64,000 nucleotides of DNA. It comes from UMGS1601 sp900553335 (lineage in GTDB: Bacteria; Bacillota; Clostridia; Oscillospirales; Ruminococcaceae). The translations under genes and the position numbers were made by a program. Numbering within the stretch: position 1 is the stretch's first letter; each line of letters opens with the position of its first letter. The notes beneath the pieces were generated by a model that did not search any database, had not been told where the DNA came from, and saw only the letters and a program-made list of their open reading frames with translations. The stretch lies in the NCBI GenBank assembly GCA_937920725.1, contig CALEUW010000024.1, positions 62,001-126,000 of the forward strand, read 5' to 3'. Shown piece after piece: positions 36,201 to 44,350 of the stretch.

Positions 36201-36841
36201 TTTTTCGCTTTTTCAGATTGCGTTTTTAATGGACCTACTCTGCTTTCAAGTTCGGCAAGTATATCGTTTAGTCTTAAAATATTGTCCTGTGCGTGTGAAA
36301 GCTTTCTTTCGCTTTCAAGTTTTTTATATCTGAATTTTGAAATTCCTGCGGCTTCTTCAAATATTTCTCTTCTTTCGGTAGATTTACTTGAAACAATATC
36401 TGCAATTTTTCCTTGTCCTATAATAGAATAGCCGTCCTTACCAAGACCTGTATCCATAAAAAGCTCTAAAACGTCCTTAAGGCGCACCTGCTCTCCGTTG
36501 ATTATGTATTCGCTGTCACCGTTTTTGTATAGCTTTCTTGAAACGGAAACAAGATCGTCATCACGGTTCAGCGCTCTGTCGGAGTTTTCGATATTTAGTG
36601 TTACCTGGGCAAACTTTCCCGGCTTTCGAGTTTGCGTTCCCGAAAAAATGACATCCTGCATGTTAGAACCTCTAAGGCTTTTAGATGACTGTTCACCTAA
36701 AACCCATCTTACAGCATCTCCGATATTGCTCTTTCCGCTTCCGTTTGGGCCTACAACACAGGTAAGACCTTTGTCAAAATCCAATGATATTTTATCGGGA
36801 AAAGATTTAAACCCGTTAAGTTCCAGTGATTGTAAGTACAT
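33278..36841 (-). CDS. smc: Chromosome partition protein SMC
   Basis: The 1187-residue condensin subunit that compacts and separates the chromosome. Walker A is GPNGSGKSN (about 33-41), two long coiled coils flank a hinge (about 510-680, with GSFTGGSASRSTG), and the C-terminal head has LSGGEQAF and the Walker B LDEIEAALDD. Full length. No ribosome site stands close before the ATG; a GGAG lies about 30 bases upstream, followed by a stop codon, so translation starts weakly or is coupled in another way. Confidence 0.95.
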   Translation of the reverse strand: MYLQSLELNGFKSFPDKISLDFDKGLTCVVGPNGSGKSNIGDAVRWVLGEQSSKSLRGSNMQDVIFSGTQTRKPGKFAQVTLNIENSDRALNRDDDLVSVSRKLYKNGDSEYIINGEQVRLKDVLELFMDTGLGKDGYSIIGQGKIADIVSSKSTERREIFEEAAGISKFRYKKLESERKLSHAQDNILRLNDILAELESRVGPLKTQSEKAKKYLELRDVKKDLDVSLSVYRYNELKEKLSGLEDKLLTAQSEYETLSRELDELDESIDKSNLERAEYNNKIDSLRESIHSIEQKRGEVNSKIAVLQNDIEHIDSQIVENTLSIKELDYNSDDFKSKIDEKESELLRIREQLSSVNKQLEKTQNELYGTQNKESEFDQGLKQNSQNINALYIKKSELEFTVANEKSNIREYEKQISEGQKYISETEEEQQKILKERSEINVALSAAQEKLAEYTNRISGFTKLCDSKKTQYESKTTDFNSLQLKIGELKNRLLILNDLENSLEGFSSSVKHIIKASKSGRISGISGSVAQLITVEPKYSIAIETALGAAMQNVVVENEETAKRCIRHLKEIRGGRATFLPLTSIKPRELNVSHIGLSQGFISTADKLVSFDSKYKNVISNLLGRIVVAEDLDSAAVIAKSNNYNFKIVTIDGQVINAGGSFTGGSASRSTGILSRKNEIDKLNGELFKSEKDKDKLEAQLIVLKEEITKLQFDIDGERDLQNEHKEDKVRFESELTRLADLSKQYDNRLDDYDSQIENFKLKIAKSKLTVKTSSDELIKTEEDIKAYEKKASDSLSRLQSYKDKREELSAKLSGLKIDTISLSKDEQTVLLAIEQIEESAENSNSMKVKLNLKIMEQKEQISVKEKEIEDLKSIIENSKENIENAEGEIRSCQTQYQTLEAKSSKLRSYQKIKISERENVSRELERSSEKKVSVENEIDKILSSLYEEYELTRSEALEIAKPLENISEAKKEQNLLKNKIRALGSVNIDAIEEYKEVSERYEFLSHQLKDVLKSKADLEKLIADLTEEMIAIFSDSFNKINDNFKLIFAELFGGGSGELVLNDPENILESGIEIKVAPPGKVIKNLLSLSGGEQAFVAIAIYFAILKVKPSPFCILDEIEAALDDVNVTKYAQYLRNFSDKTQFILVSHRRGTMEEADVLYGVTMQEKGVSKLLKLDAGQTQIEVD

Positions 36842-36905
36842 TTTATATAAGTCTGTAAACTTTACAAACTATCTCCTTTCGTCAAAAATATCTATAACAA
36901 CAACT

Positions 36906-37010
36906 ATGTCCCCCATCTCTAAGGAGGCGGACAACTTAGCCTTTCAGTGTGAAAACAATCCCCCCACTGAAACCCTAAGGGGCTAATGCCCGGTCGTTTG
37001 TTGAATAACG
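36906..37010. repeat. Interspersed hairpin repeat, copy 1
   Basis: This 105-base element between smc and the radical SAM gene carries a strong hairpin (TTTCAGTG, 36942-36949, and its complement 36965-36972) whose loop holds a run of C, extended by outer pairs CTTAG/CTAAG. A second small stem lies near its left end. It shares order and much sequence with 51518-51600: ATGTCCC, a GGCGG-like block, TTTCAG-G, a central ATCCCCC, TGAAA and GTTGAATAA. It interrupts the smc-rnc operon without ending in a T-run. Confidence 0.6.
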
Positions 37011-37021
37011 GGGCGTTCCCC

Positions 37022-38011
37022 TTATTGAAGCTTTAATTTATAAATTTCTATATCCTTATTTGGAACAAATTTTATTCCGATTCCCTGCTTTTGAAAATAT
37101 TTCACATTTTCTTTTTTTTGACCTAATGCCTTGCTCATGCATTTATCATTAACCAAAAATTCAAAGGATGCGTTCTTTTTGTTTCCAATAAGTCTTTTAA
37201 CTTCATCTCTGTAAATTTTTCCCTCGCAAAGCTCTTTAAAGGCCGGGTGGTAATAACCGGCAGATAAATTTTCTTTAACATCATCTGACGCATGAAGACC
37301 ACATCTTATAACATCTATTCCTGCATTTTTAAACATAATGAGCATTTTTGAACATAGGCTCACCATCTCATCAAATGGAATAAGTTCGTAATCTCCGCTT
37401 AAATAAAGAGAATTAAGCTTTGTTCCCCTTAAAACGGAAACAGGATAAATTCTTACAGTCGTTGGATTCAAACGAATTATTTCCTCAGCAGTAAACAAGT
37501 CAAGCGCAGGAGTGGATTTATAAAGCCCCGTCATCATTTGAAGTCCTAATTCAAAGCCATACTTTTTTATTAGCTTTGACGCATTTGTAACGTCGCTTGC
37601 AGTATGTCCACGCTCATTATAAAGCAGTACCTCATCGCACATACTCTGTGCACCAAGCTCTATCGCTGTTACTCCAAAGGTTTTTAAGATCTGCAAAATC
37701 TCTTCATCTATAAAATCAGGACGTGTTGATATTCGGATTCCGTAAAAGCCGTTTTCTCCTAAAAACTCATTAGCCGCTTTTAAAAGGGAAAGCATATATT
37801 CTCGGTCAATCGCCGTAAAGCTCCCGCCAAAGAATGCAATCTCTGCATTTTTTCTGTCTTTTACCTCGTCAAAGGCTTTTATTAAAATCACTCTGACCTG
37901 ATCAGCTGTCGGTGCTTTCTTTTCGCCGCTTATTGTGTTCTGATTACAAAAACTGCAGGCATGAGGACAGCCAAGGTGAGGAATAAAAATTGAAATGTTA
38001 CTATGCTTCAT
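37022..38011 (-). CDS. Radical SAM protein, Elp3-like
   Basis: This 329-residue enzyme has the cluster motif Cys15-x3-Cys19-x2-Cys22 in PHLGCPHACSFCNQ, FFGGSFTAID and RISTRPDFID, typical of the Elp3-related radical SAM proteins that lie between rnc and smc in Clostridia. It lacks the GNAT domain of true Elp3, so a tRNA-acetyl role cannot be assumed and the substrate is unknown. It overlaps rnc by 11 bases. Confidence 0.85.
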   Translation of the reverse strand: MKHSNISIFIPHLGCPHACSFCNQNTISGEKKAPTADQVRVILIKAFDEVKDRKNAEIAFFGGSFTAIDREYMLSLLKAANEFLGENGFYGIRISTRPDFIDEEILQILKTFGVTAIELGAQSMCDEVLLYNERGHTASDVTNASKLIKKYGFELGLQMMTGLYKSTPALDLFTAEEIIRLNPTTVRIYPVSVLRGTKLNSLYLSGDYELIPFDEMVSLCSKMLIMFKNAGIDVIRCGLHASDDVKENLSAGYYHPAFKELCEGKIYRDEVKRLIGNKKNASFEFLVNDKCMSKALGQKKENVKYFQKQGIGIKFVPNKDIEIYKLKLQ

Positions 38012-38687
38012 AACCCATTAATTTAAGTGCTTGCTTTGCTGCCATTTGTTCGGCATTCTTTTTGCTTTTGCCGGTTCCTTCACCTATAACATTTGAATTA
38101 AGCATTACCTGAACAGTAAATTCCTTGTCATGGTCAGGGCCTTTTTCGCTTTTTAAAACATATTCTACCATTTCTTCTGGGTTGCGCTGAATTATTTCCT
38201 GAAGAACTGTTTTATAATCTGTTATATGATTGTGTTTTGGATCAAAATCCTTTGGGATAAATCTTAAAACGTGTTTTCGTGCAGCTTCAATTCCGCCGTC
38301 AAGATAAATAGCTGCAATAACAGCTTCAAAAGCATCTGCAAGAATTGACGGACGTGTTCTTCCGCCTGTATTCACTTCTCCCTTTCCAAGCATTATAAAG
38401 TCGCCCAGTCGAATTTGTTTTGCAAACTCAAACAACGCTTTTTCACATACAAGAGATGCCCTTAGCTTTGTAAGTTCGCCCTCAGGAAGAAATGTATAAT
38501 GCTCAAAAATAAAATCAGAAACGATTATTGATAAAACACTGTCACCCAAAAATTCAAGACGTTCGTTGCTGTTTCTCTGTTTTTTGTTTTCGTTCGCAAA
38601 CGATGAATGAGAAAGAGCAGTAAAAATCAAGTTCTTGTCATTAAATTTATAATTGATTATTTCTTCAAACTCAGAAATCTTTTCCAT
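38001..38687 (-). CDS. rnc: Ribonuclease III
   Basis: Double-strand RNA nuclease of 228 residues. The signature NERLEFLGDS is at 41-50, the second acidic site lies in LADAFEAVIAAIYLDGG, and a double-stranded RNA-binding domain (about 155-225) ends with KSKKNAEQMAAKQAL. It follows plsX by two bases; the acpP gene that usually separates them is missing. Confidence 0.95.
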   Translation of the reverse strand: MEKISEFEEIINYKFNDKNLIFTALSHSSFANENKKQRNSNERLEFLGDSVLSIIVSDFIFEHYTFLPEGELTKLRASLVCEKALFEFAKQIRLGDFIMLGKGEVNTGGRTRPSILADAFEAVIAAIYLDGGIEAARKHVLRFIPKDFDPKHNHITDYKTVLQEIIQRNPEEMVEYVLKSEKGPDHDKEFTVQVMLNSNVIGEGTGKSKKNAEQMAAKQALKLMGYEA

Positions 38688-38689
38688 AT

Positions 38690-39688
38690 TTAAACCTTCA
38701 TTTCTTTAAGAGATTTACTTATTTCTTCAATTACGTTAGCTTCGGCAAAGCTTTTAGCCTGAATAATCGCATGATAGAATGCATTAGCATCAGAGCTGCC
38801 GTGCGCTTTAATAACAGGCTTTGCCGTGCCTAGAAGAGGTGCTCCTCCGTATTCTGTGTAATCCATTTTTTTACGAAGCTTCTTAACTCCTTTCAGCATG
38901 AATAACGCACCGATCTTACTCAGGAAATTATTAGTCATCATTGTTCTAAGCTCTCTTGACATCATTTTTCCCATGCCCTCATACATCTTAAGAAGCATAT
39001 TTCCTGTAAAACCGTCTGTAACGCATACATCAATATCACCATTTGGCAAATCTCTTGCTTCGATGTTTCCGCAAAAGCTTATGGGTGCATTATTTAAAAG
39101 CTCATATGTCAAATGCTCGAGCTCCCTTCCTTTTGAAGCTTCAGCTCCGATGTTTGCAAGATAAACTCCCGGATTTCTTCTTTTCATAATTCTATCCATA
39201 TATATGCTTCCCATTATGCCGAACTGAACGAGCATTTCAGGACGGCAATCATGATTTGCACCTGCATCAATTAGCAAAAATGGTTTTCGGGAGGTTGGAA
39301 GCATTGTCGCAATCGCAGTTCTTTTTATACCTTTTATCCTTTTTACAATAAAAGTTGCTCCTACAACAAGTGCGCCTGTAGAACCGGCAGAAATAAATGC
39401 GTCACCTTTATCTTCGGCAAGCATTTTCATACCGACAGCCATTGAAGAATCATTTTTTGATTTTATGATCTCAGTTGGTTCTTCACAAATATCAATTACA
39501 GAGTCGGTATGTACGATTTCAAGTCCCGTTAAATCAATATTGTTTCTTTCGGCGCAGCGTTTGATTTTATCTTCATCACCCACTAAAATCATATGGACGT
39601 CTTTTAAGTTCTCGACAGCTCTTTTACATCCGAGTATTACTTCAAGCGGGGCATTATCGCCGCCGAAAGCATCAATTATTATATTCAT
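38690..39688 (-). CDS. plsX: Phosphate acyltransferase PlsX
   Basis: Converts acyl-ACP to acyl-phosphate at the start of phospholipid synthesis; 332 residues, peripheral membrane enzyme. Marks are MNIIIDAFGGDNAPLE, the SAGSTGALV loop and VTDGFTGNMLLKMYEG. Upstream fapR and the fab genes are absent; instead trmFO precedes it. Confidence 0.94.
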   Translation of the reverse strand: MNIIIDAFGGDNAPLEVILGCKRAVENLKDVHMILVGDEDKIKRCAERNNIDLTGLEIVHTDSVIDICEEPTEIIKSKNDSSMAVGMKMLAEDKGDAFISAGSTGALVVGATFIVKRIKGIKRTAIATMLPTSRKPFLLIDAGANHDCRPEMLVQFGIMGSIYMDRIMKRRNPGVYLANIGAEASKGRELEHLTYELLNNAPISFCGNIEARDLPNGDIDVCVTDGFTGNMLLKMYEGMGKMMSRELRTMMTNNFLSKIGALFMLKGVKKLRKKMDYTEYGGAPLLGTAKPVIKAHGSSDANAFYHAIIQAKSFAEANVIEEISKSLKEMKV

Positions 39689-39712
39689 ATATTCTTTCCC
39701 TCTGTTCTTGAT

Positions 39713-41035
39713 TTAATCGTTTAAAGCAGATTTCAAACTATTTATTCCCCTGGTTGCTATGTTGAGATAGCGTTCGGATTTATTCTTTATTCGCTCGCTG
39801 AGAGGTGGCAGTATTCCCATATTGCAGCCCATAGGCTGAAAATTTACAACGCTTTCATCGCTTATATATTTAGCCAGCGCTCCGATCATGGTATCCTCAG
39901 GCAGCGACAGATAACTTTTTCCCAAAATCTGATTTGCCATGTTTATTCCAGCAACTATACCGGACGCTGCCGATTCAATATAACCCTCAACACCTGTTAT
40001 CTGCCCTGCAAAGAAAATATTTTTATGTGACCTCATGTTAAAATGCTCGGTTAAAAGCTTAGGAGAATTTATAAAAGTATTTCTATGCATAACTCCAAAG
40101 CGAATAAATTCGGCATTTTCAAGTCCAGGAATAAGAGAGAAAACTCTTTTTTGTTCTTTGAATTTTAAATTTGTCTGGAAGCCAACGATGTTGTAAAAAT
40201 CGCCTTTCTTGTTTTCAGCTCTAAGCTGAACAACTGCATACGGACGTTTGCCTGTGTTCGGGTCGGTGATTCCAACGGGCTTTAAAGGACCGAAACGCAT
40301 TGTATCAATGCCTCTTTTTGCCAGAACCTCTATGGGCATACAACCCTCGTAAACCTTAAAACCGTCCTTTGAAAAATGCTCAGTGTCAACTGTTTTAAGC
40401 GGTACTGATTCGGCATTTATAAGCTCGTTGTAAAACCGTTCGTACTCATCTTTTTCAAAAGGACAATTTATATAATCAGCATCACCTCGTCCATATCTTG
40501 ATGCTTTGAAAACCTTGTTTTTATCAAGGCTTTCATAGGTTACGATCGGTGCGGCAGCATCATGAAAATACAGATATTGTTCAGAGCATAAATCCTTAAT
40601 GCTCATAGACAATGCTTCGCTTGTAAGAGGACCTGTTGCGATGATGACATGATCGTTTTTCGGAATGCTTTGAACTTCCTCTGAGATTATTTCGATATTT
40701 TTATCATTTCTGATATACTCAGTTATATAATCGGAAAAAGCTTCTCTGTCAACAGCCAATGCGCCTCCTGCTGATACGGCGGTCTTTTCAGCTGCTTTCA
40801 TTGTAAGCGAACCTAAAATTCTCATCTCTTCTTTTAGCATTCCTGCCGCAGATTCAATTCTCATAGCTTTAAGGGAATTTGAACAAACAAGCTCCGCAAA
40901 ACCATCGTATTTATGCGCCGGAGATTTTTTTTTAGGCTTCATTTCATATAGCTTTACTTTGATTCCCTTTAAAGAAAGCTGATAGCATGCTTCAACACCT
41001 GCAAGCCCTGCGCCTATAACAGTTACACTATTCAT
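39713..41035 (-). CDS. trmFO: Folate-dependent tRNA m5U54 methyltransferase TrmFO
   Basis: Methylates U54 of tRNA with methylene-THF and FADH2. The 440-residue protein starts with the FAD loop GAGLAG (8-13), contains the catalytic Cys51 in LVCSNSLK and a second Cys in YEGCMPIEVLA, and ends with a long helical tail. It overlaps topA by eight bases, the order topA-trmFO known from Bacillus. With ThyX it draws on the same folate cofactor. Confidence 0.94.
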   Translation of the reverse strand: MNSVTVIGAGLAGVEACYQLSLKGIKVKLYEMKPKKKSPAHKYDGFAELVCSNSLKAMRIESAAGMLKEEMRILGSLTMKAAEKTAVSAGGALAVDREAFSDYITEYIRNDKNIEIISEEVQSIPKNDHVIIATGPLTSEALSMSIKDLCSEQYLYFHDAAAPIVTYESLDKNKVFKASRYGRGDADYINCPFEKDEYERFYNELINAESVPLKTVDTEHFSKDGFKVYEGCMPIEVLAKRGIDTMRFGPLKPVGITDPNTGKRPYAVVQLRAENKKGDFYNIVGFQTNLKFKEQKRVFSLIPGLENAEFIRFGVMHRNTFINSPKLLTEHFNMRSHKNIFFAGQITGVEGYIESAASGIVAGINMANQILGKSYLSLPEDTMIGALAKYISDESVVNFQPMGCNMGILPPLSERIKNKSERYLNIATRGINSLKSALND

Positions 41036-43115
41036 TGTCTACGCTCCCGATGTATCCGCAGCCTTCTTTATGGCAAACAAGACTTCCGTTTTTTCCGCCT
41101 TTTTGAAAAAGAGTTGAACCGCAATTAGGACATTTTTTCTTTGTCGGTAAATCCCATGTCATAAATTTACATTCGGGATTGTCTTCGCAGCCGTAAAAAA
41201 TCTTTCCTCTTTTGGATTTTTTCTTCAAAACTTTTTTGCCGCACAATGGGCAAATTCCGCCGCTGTCAATTACAATAGTTTTTGTGTTTGTGCACTCAGG
41301 AAAACCTGAACATGCCATAAATTTTCCGAATTTCCCAACTTTTATGACCATAGGCTTTCCGCATATTTCACACATCTGGTCTGTCTGCTCATCGGGAACT
41401 TTTATTCTTTTACCCTCAAGCTCCTGCTCGGCTTTATCAAGGCTTTTTGAAAAATCACCGTAAAAGCCGTCTAAAACTTCTACCCAGTTCTTTTTTCCGT
41501 TTTCAACCTCGTCTAAGCTCGTTTCCATATTAGCTGTAAATTTAACATCAACTATATTTTTAAACTGATCGCTCATAAGGCTGTTTGTAACTTCGCCCAA
41601 AGCGGTAGGTTTAAGTTGTTTTGCATCACGTTCAACATAGTTCCTTGATAGAATTGTTGTAATTGTCGGAACATAGGTAGAAGGTCTTCCAATGCCTGTT
41701 TCCTCAAAGGCCTTTACTAATGTCGCTTCTGTGTATCTTGCGGGAGGCTGAGTGAAATGCTGATTTCCGTCAAGTTTAATAAGCTTTAGAATATCACCCT
41801 TACGGATTTCAGGAATAATTGCTTTTTTATCTGAGCTGTCATCCTTCACATCTTCATATAAAACTGTAAATCCATCAAATTTAACGCTGTAGCCTGTGAC
41901 TCTGAAAATGCAATTTGCCGCAGATATATCAACAGCAATTGTATTCAGCAGACATTTTGACATCTGACTTGCAATAAATCTTTCCCAGATGAGCTTATAC
42001 AAACGGTACTGATCATTAGATACACCGCTTAGCTTAACATCATTCGGTGTAAGCTCGGGGTGTGTAGGACGGATGGCCTCGTGAGCGTCCTGAGCATTGT
42101 TTTTAGATTTATAAATATTTGGTTTTTCAGGAAGATAGTCCTTTCCGTAATTTTTTAAAATAAATTCTGCTGCCGCTTTTCTGGCTTCGTCAGAAACTCT
42201 TAGGCTATCGGTTCTCATATAGGTTATAAGACCGGTTAAGCCAAGTCCGTTTATTTCAACTCCCTCATAAAGCTCCTGTGCCACCATCATAGTTCTTCTT
42301 GTTTGAAAATTAAGACGCTTTGAAGCCTCCTGCTGCAATGTAGACGTAGTAAACGGAGCGGACGGAGAACGTCTTGAGATGCCCCTTTTTATATTCTGAG
42401 CAATATATTCTGCGCCGTTTAATCTGTCTAAGATTTTATCAGTATGTTCCTTGTCAAAAAGCTCAGCTTTGCTGTCGTCAATTAAGGTAAGCTTAGCAGT
42501 AAACGGCTTGTCTGACGTATCCGCCTTCAAGGTTGCATCAATAGACCAATATTCCTTAGGAACAAATTTTTTGATTTCTTCCTCCCTGTCACAAATCATT
42601 TTTACTGCAACAGACTGAACTCTTCCGGCAGAAAGACCTCTGCGGATTTTTCTCCACAAAAACGGAGATAATTTATAACCTACGATCCTATCCAAAACAC
42701 GTCTTGCCTGTTGTGCATTGACAAGATTCATATCTATCTTTCTCGGATTGCTCATACCGCTTCTGACACCTGTTTCGGTAATTTCGTTAAATGTAACACG
42801 GTTATTGTCATTTAGGTCAAGTCCTAAAATCTGAGCCAGATGCCATGAAATTGCCTCTCCCTCACGGTCAGGGTCGCCTGCAAGATATATATGCTCATAT
42901 TTTTTAGCTTTTTTCTTAATGTCTTTTATTAATGACTCTTTACCTCTTATGTTTATATAGTGCGGTTCAAAATCTTTATCAATATCAACGCCGAGCTTCG
43001 ATTTCGGCAAATCTCTTAAGTGTCCGTTTGACGCTATAACATCGCTTCCTTTATCAAGATATCTTTTTATCGTTCTTATCTTAGATGGTGACTCAACTAT
43101 AATTAAATCGGACAA
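41028..43115 (-). CDS. topA: DNA topoisomerase I
   Basis: Type IA topoisomerase of 695 residues. A Toprim domain (VESPSKIRTIKRYL and DPDREGEA) is followed by the active Tyr in LITYMRTDS and three C-terminal four-Cys zinc ribbons (from about residue 580). A GTG at 43124 is in frame, but the TTG at 43115 has AAGGAG at eight bases and gives MSDLIIVESPSK, so I use it. Between dprA and trmFO, as in Bacillus. Confidence 0.94.
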   Translation of the reverse strand: MSDLIIVESPSKIRTIKRYLDKGSDVIASNGHLRDLPKSKLGVDIDKDFEPHYINIRGKESLIKDIKKKAKKYEHIYLAGDPDREGEAISWHLAQILGLDLNDNNRVTFNEITETGVRSGMSNPRKIDMNLVNAQQARRVLDRIVGYKLSPFLWRKIRRGLSAGRVQSVAVKMICDREEEIKKFVPKEYWSIDATLKADTSDKPFTAKLTLIDDSKAELFDKEHTDKILDRLNGAEYIAQNIKRGISRRSPSAPFTTSTLQQEASKRLNFQTRRTMMVAQELYEGVEINGLGLTGLITYMRTDSLRVSDEARKAAAEFILKNYGKDYLPEKPNIYKSKNNAQDAHEAIRPTHPELTPNDVKLSGVSNDQYRLYKLIWERFIASQMSKCLLNTIAVDISAANCIFRVTGYSVKFDGFTVLYEDVKDDSSDKKAIIPEIRKGDILKLIKLDGNQHFTQPPARYTEATLVKAFEETGIGRPSTYVPTITTILSRNYVERDAKQLKPTALGEVTNSLMSDQFKNIVDVKFTANMETSLDEVENGKKNWVEVLDGFYGDFSKSLDKAEQELEGKRIKVPDEQTDQMCEICGKPMVIKVGKFGKFMACSGFPECTNTKTIVIDSGGICPLCGKKVLKKKSKRGKIFYGCEDNPECKFMTWDLPTKKKCPNCGSTLFQKGGKNGSLVCHKEGCGYIGSVDNE

Positions 43116-43132
43116 TTTATTCACTCCTTTGT

Positions 43133-44335
43133 CTATAATGAATATCTTCCTCCGGGAAGCGCTTTTACCACGCCCAAAATTTCAAGCTCTGTAAGCTCAA
43201 GATTAAGTGACATAATGTCTATTCCCGTAATATCCGAAATTTCGTCCGCAAGCAATGTCTTAGATTTCAAAGATTCAACTATCTGCTTTCCGGATTCGCT
43301 TATATCGGAAAAATCTACAGTCGGTTCGACTGAAAATGCTTTCTCATCAGAAGATTTATTATTCCTATTATCTTTCTTTTTATTGCTTCTTGCTCTTTCA
43401 AAAGGGTTTCTTTTATCAAGTTCAAAACTATCTGTAAATCTTTTTGAAAAAGTAAGTCTATGCGAATAGTTATTTTTATATTCATTTAAAATATCCTTTG
43501 CGCCAAACACCGGAAGTGCTCCGTCACGCAAAAGTCTTATATTACCCTCATAACACGGATCAAAAACATTATTCGGAGAAAAGACAAAAATATCCTTTCC
43601 TTGATTTAATGCAAATTCAGCAATGCTCAGTGATCCACTCTTGGCAGAAGCCTGAACTATAACAACGCCTAGTCCTATTGCAGCAAGCAGTCTGTTCCTA
43701 AAATGAAAATCCTTGGTTCTTGGCTTGTGATTAGGAAAGTATTCGCTTATAACGGCGCCGTTTTCAGCTATATTCTTAACTAAATTACGACTTCCCTTGG
43801 GGTATTCGTATTCATGTCCGCAGCCCAAAACAGCAAAGCTTTTAGCTCCTCTGTTTACGGATTCAATACTAGCCTCCATATCGGCTCCTATCTGTATTCC
43901 GCTCGCAATCAGCACACCGGATTTTACCAAATCAGAAACTACGTTTTTTTCAAACGTAATACTATATTCGGTTAAATCTCTTGCACCGCACATAGAAACT
44001 ATAACCGAATCGTCAATGCCGGTTATATCTCCCAAAACGAACAATACGCTCGGCGGATTAAAAATATCCTTAAATCTCTGCGGAAATTCATCATCGTCAT
44101 AGCAGTATATATTTATTCCCTTAGCTGCACAATAATACGCAATCTGCTTGACCTTTTCTTCGGTCACACTCATCATTCTTGATTGCTCATCAGCACTAAG
44201 TGACCTGACATTTCCTCTTACAAAAGCGGAATAAAAAGCTTCGATCGACTCGAATCCCGACATTACTTCCCATTTTCTTTTATTGGCAGGGCCAAAAGAA
44301 GCTGTTATCCATAACCAAAGCTCTTTATTTGTCAT
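43133..44335 (-). CDS. dprA: DNA processing protein DprA
   Basis: A Rossmann-fold protein of 400 residues that loads RecA on incoming single-strand DNA. It has an N-terminal SAM-like part, the core GARDLTEYS (normally GSR), SGIQIGADMEA, AVLGCGHEYEYP, and SEYFPNHKP with FRNRLLAAIG. A winged-helix domain closes the C-terminus (about 335-400) after a Lys/Asn-rich linker. No com genes are in the window. It directly precedes topA. Confidence 0.92.
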   Translation of the reverse strand: MTNKELWLWITASFGPANKRKWEVMSGFESIEAFYSAFVRGNVRSLSADEQSRMMSVTEEKVKQIAYYCAAKGINIYCYDDDEFPQRFKDIFNPPSVLFVLGDITGIDDSVIVSMCGARDLTEYSITFEKNVVSDLVKSGVLIASGIQIGADMEASIESVNRGAKSFAVLGCGHEYEYPKGSRNLVKNIAENGAVISEYFPNHKPRTKDFHFRNRLLAAIGLGVVIVQASAKSGSLSIAEFALNQGKDIFVFSPNNVFDPCYEGNIRLLRDGALPVFGAKDILNEYKNNYSHRLTFSKRFTDSFELDKRNPFERARSNKKKDNRNNKSSDEKAFSVEPTVDFSDISESGKQIVESLKSKTLLADEISDITGIDIMSLNLELTELEILGVVKALPGGRYSL

Positions 44336-44350
44336 TATATCACACTCCGT

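Noticed and set aside
36900..36950. Short peptide frame MGDIVVVIDIFDERR on the minus strand before smc
   Set aside because: It is 15 residues, starts inside the repeat end, has no own ribosome site, and shows no match in copy 2.
36498..36986. A 162-codon plus-strand frame reaching from smc into repeat copy 1
   Set aside because: Antisense to the smc head domain; its last third is a translation of the hairpin repeat, not a protein domain.
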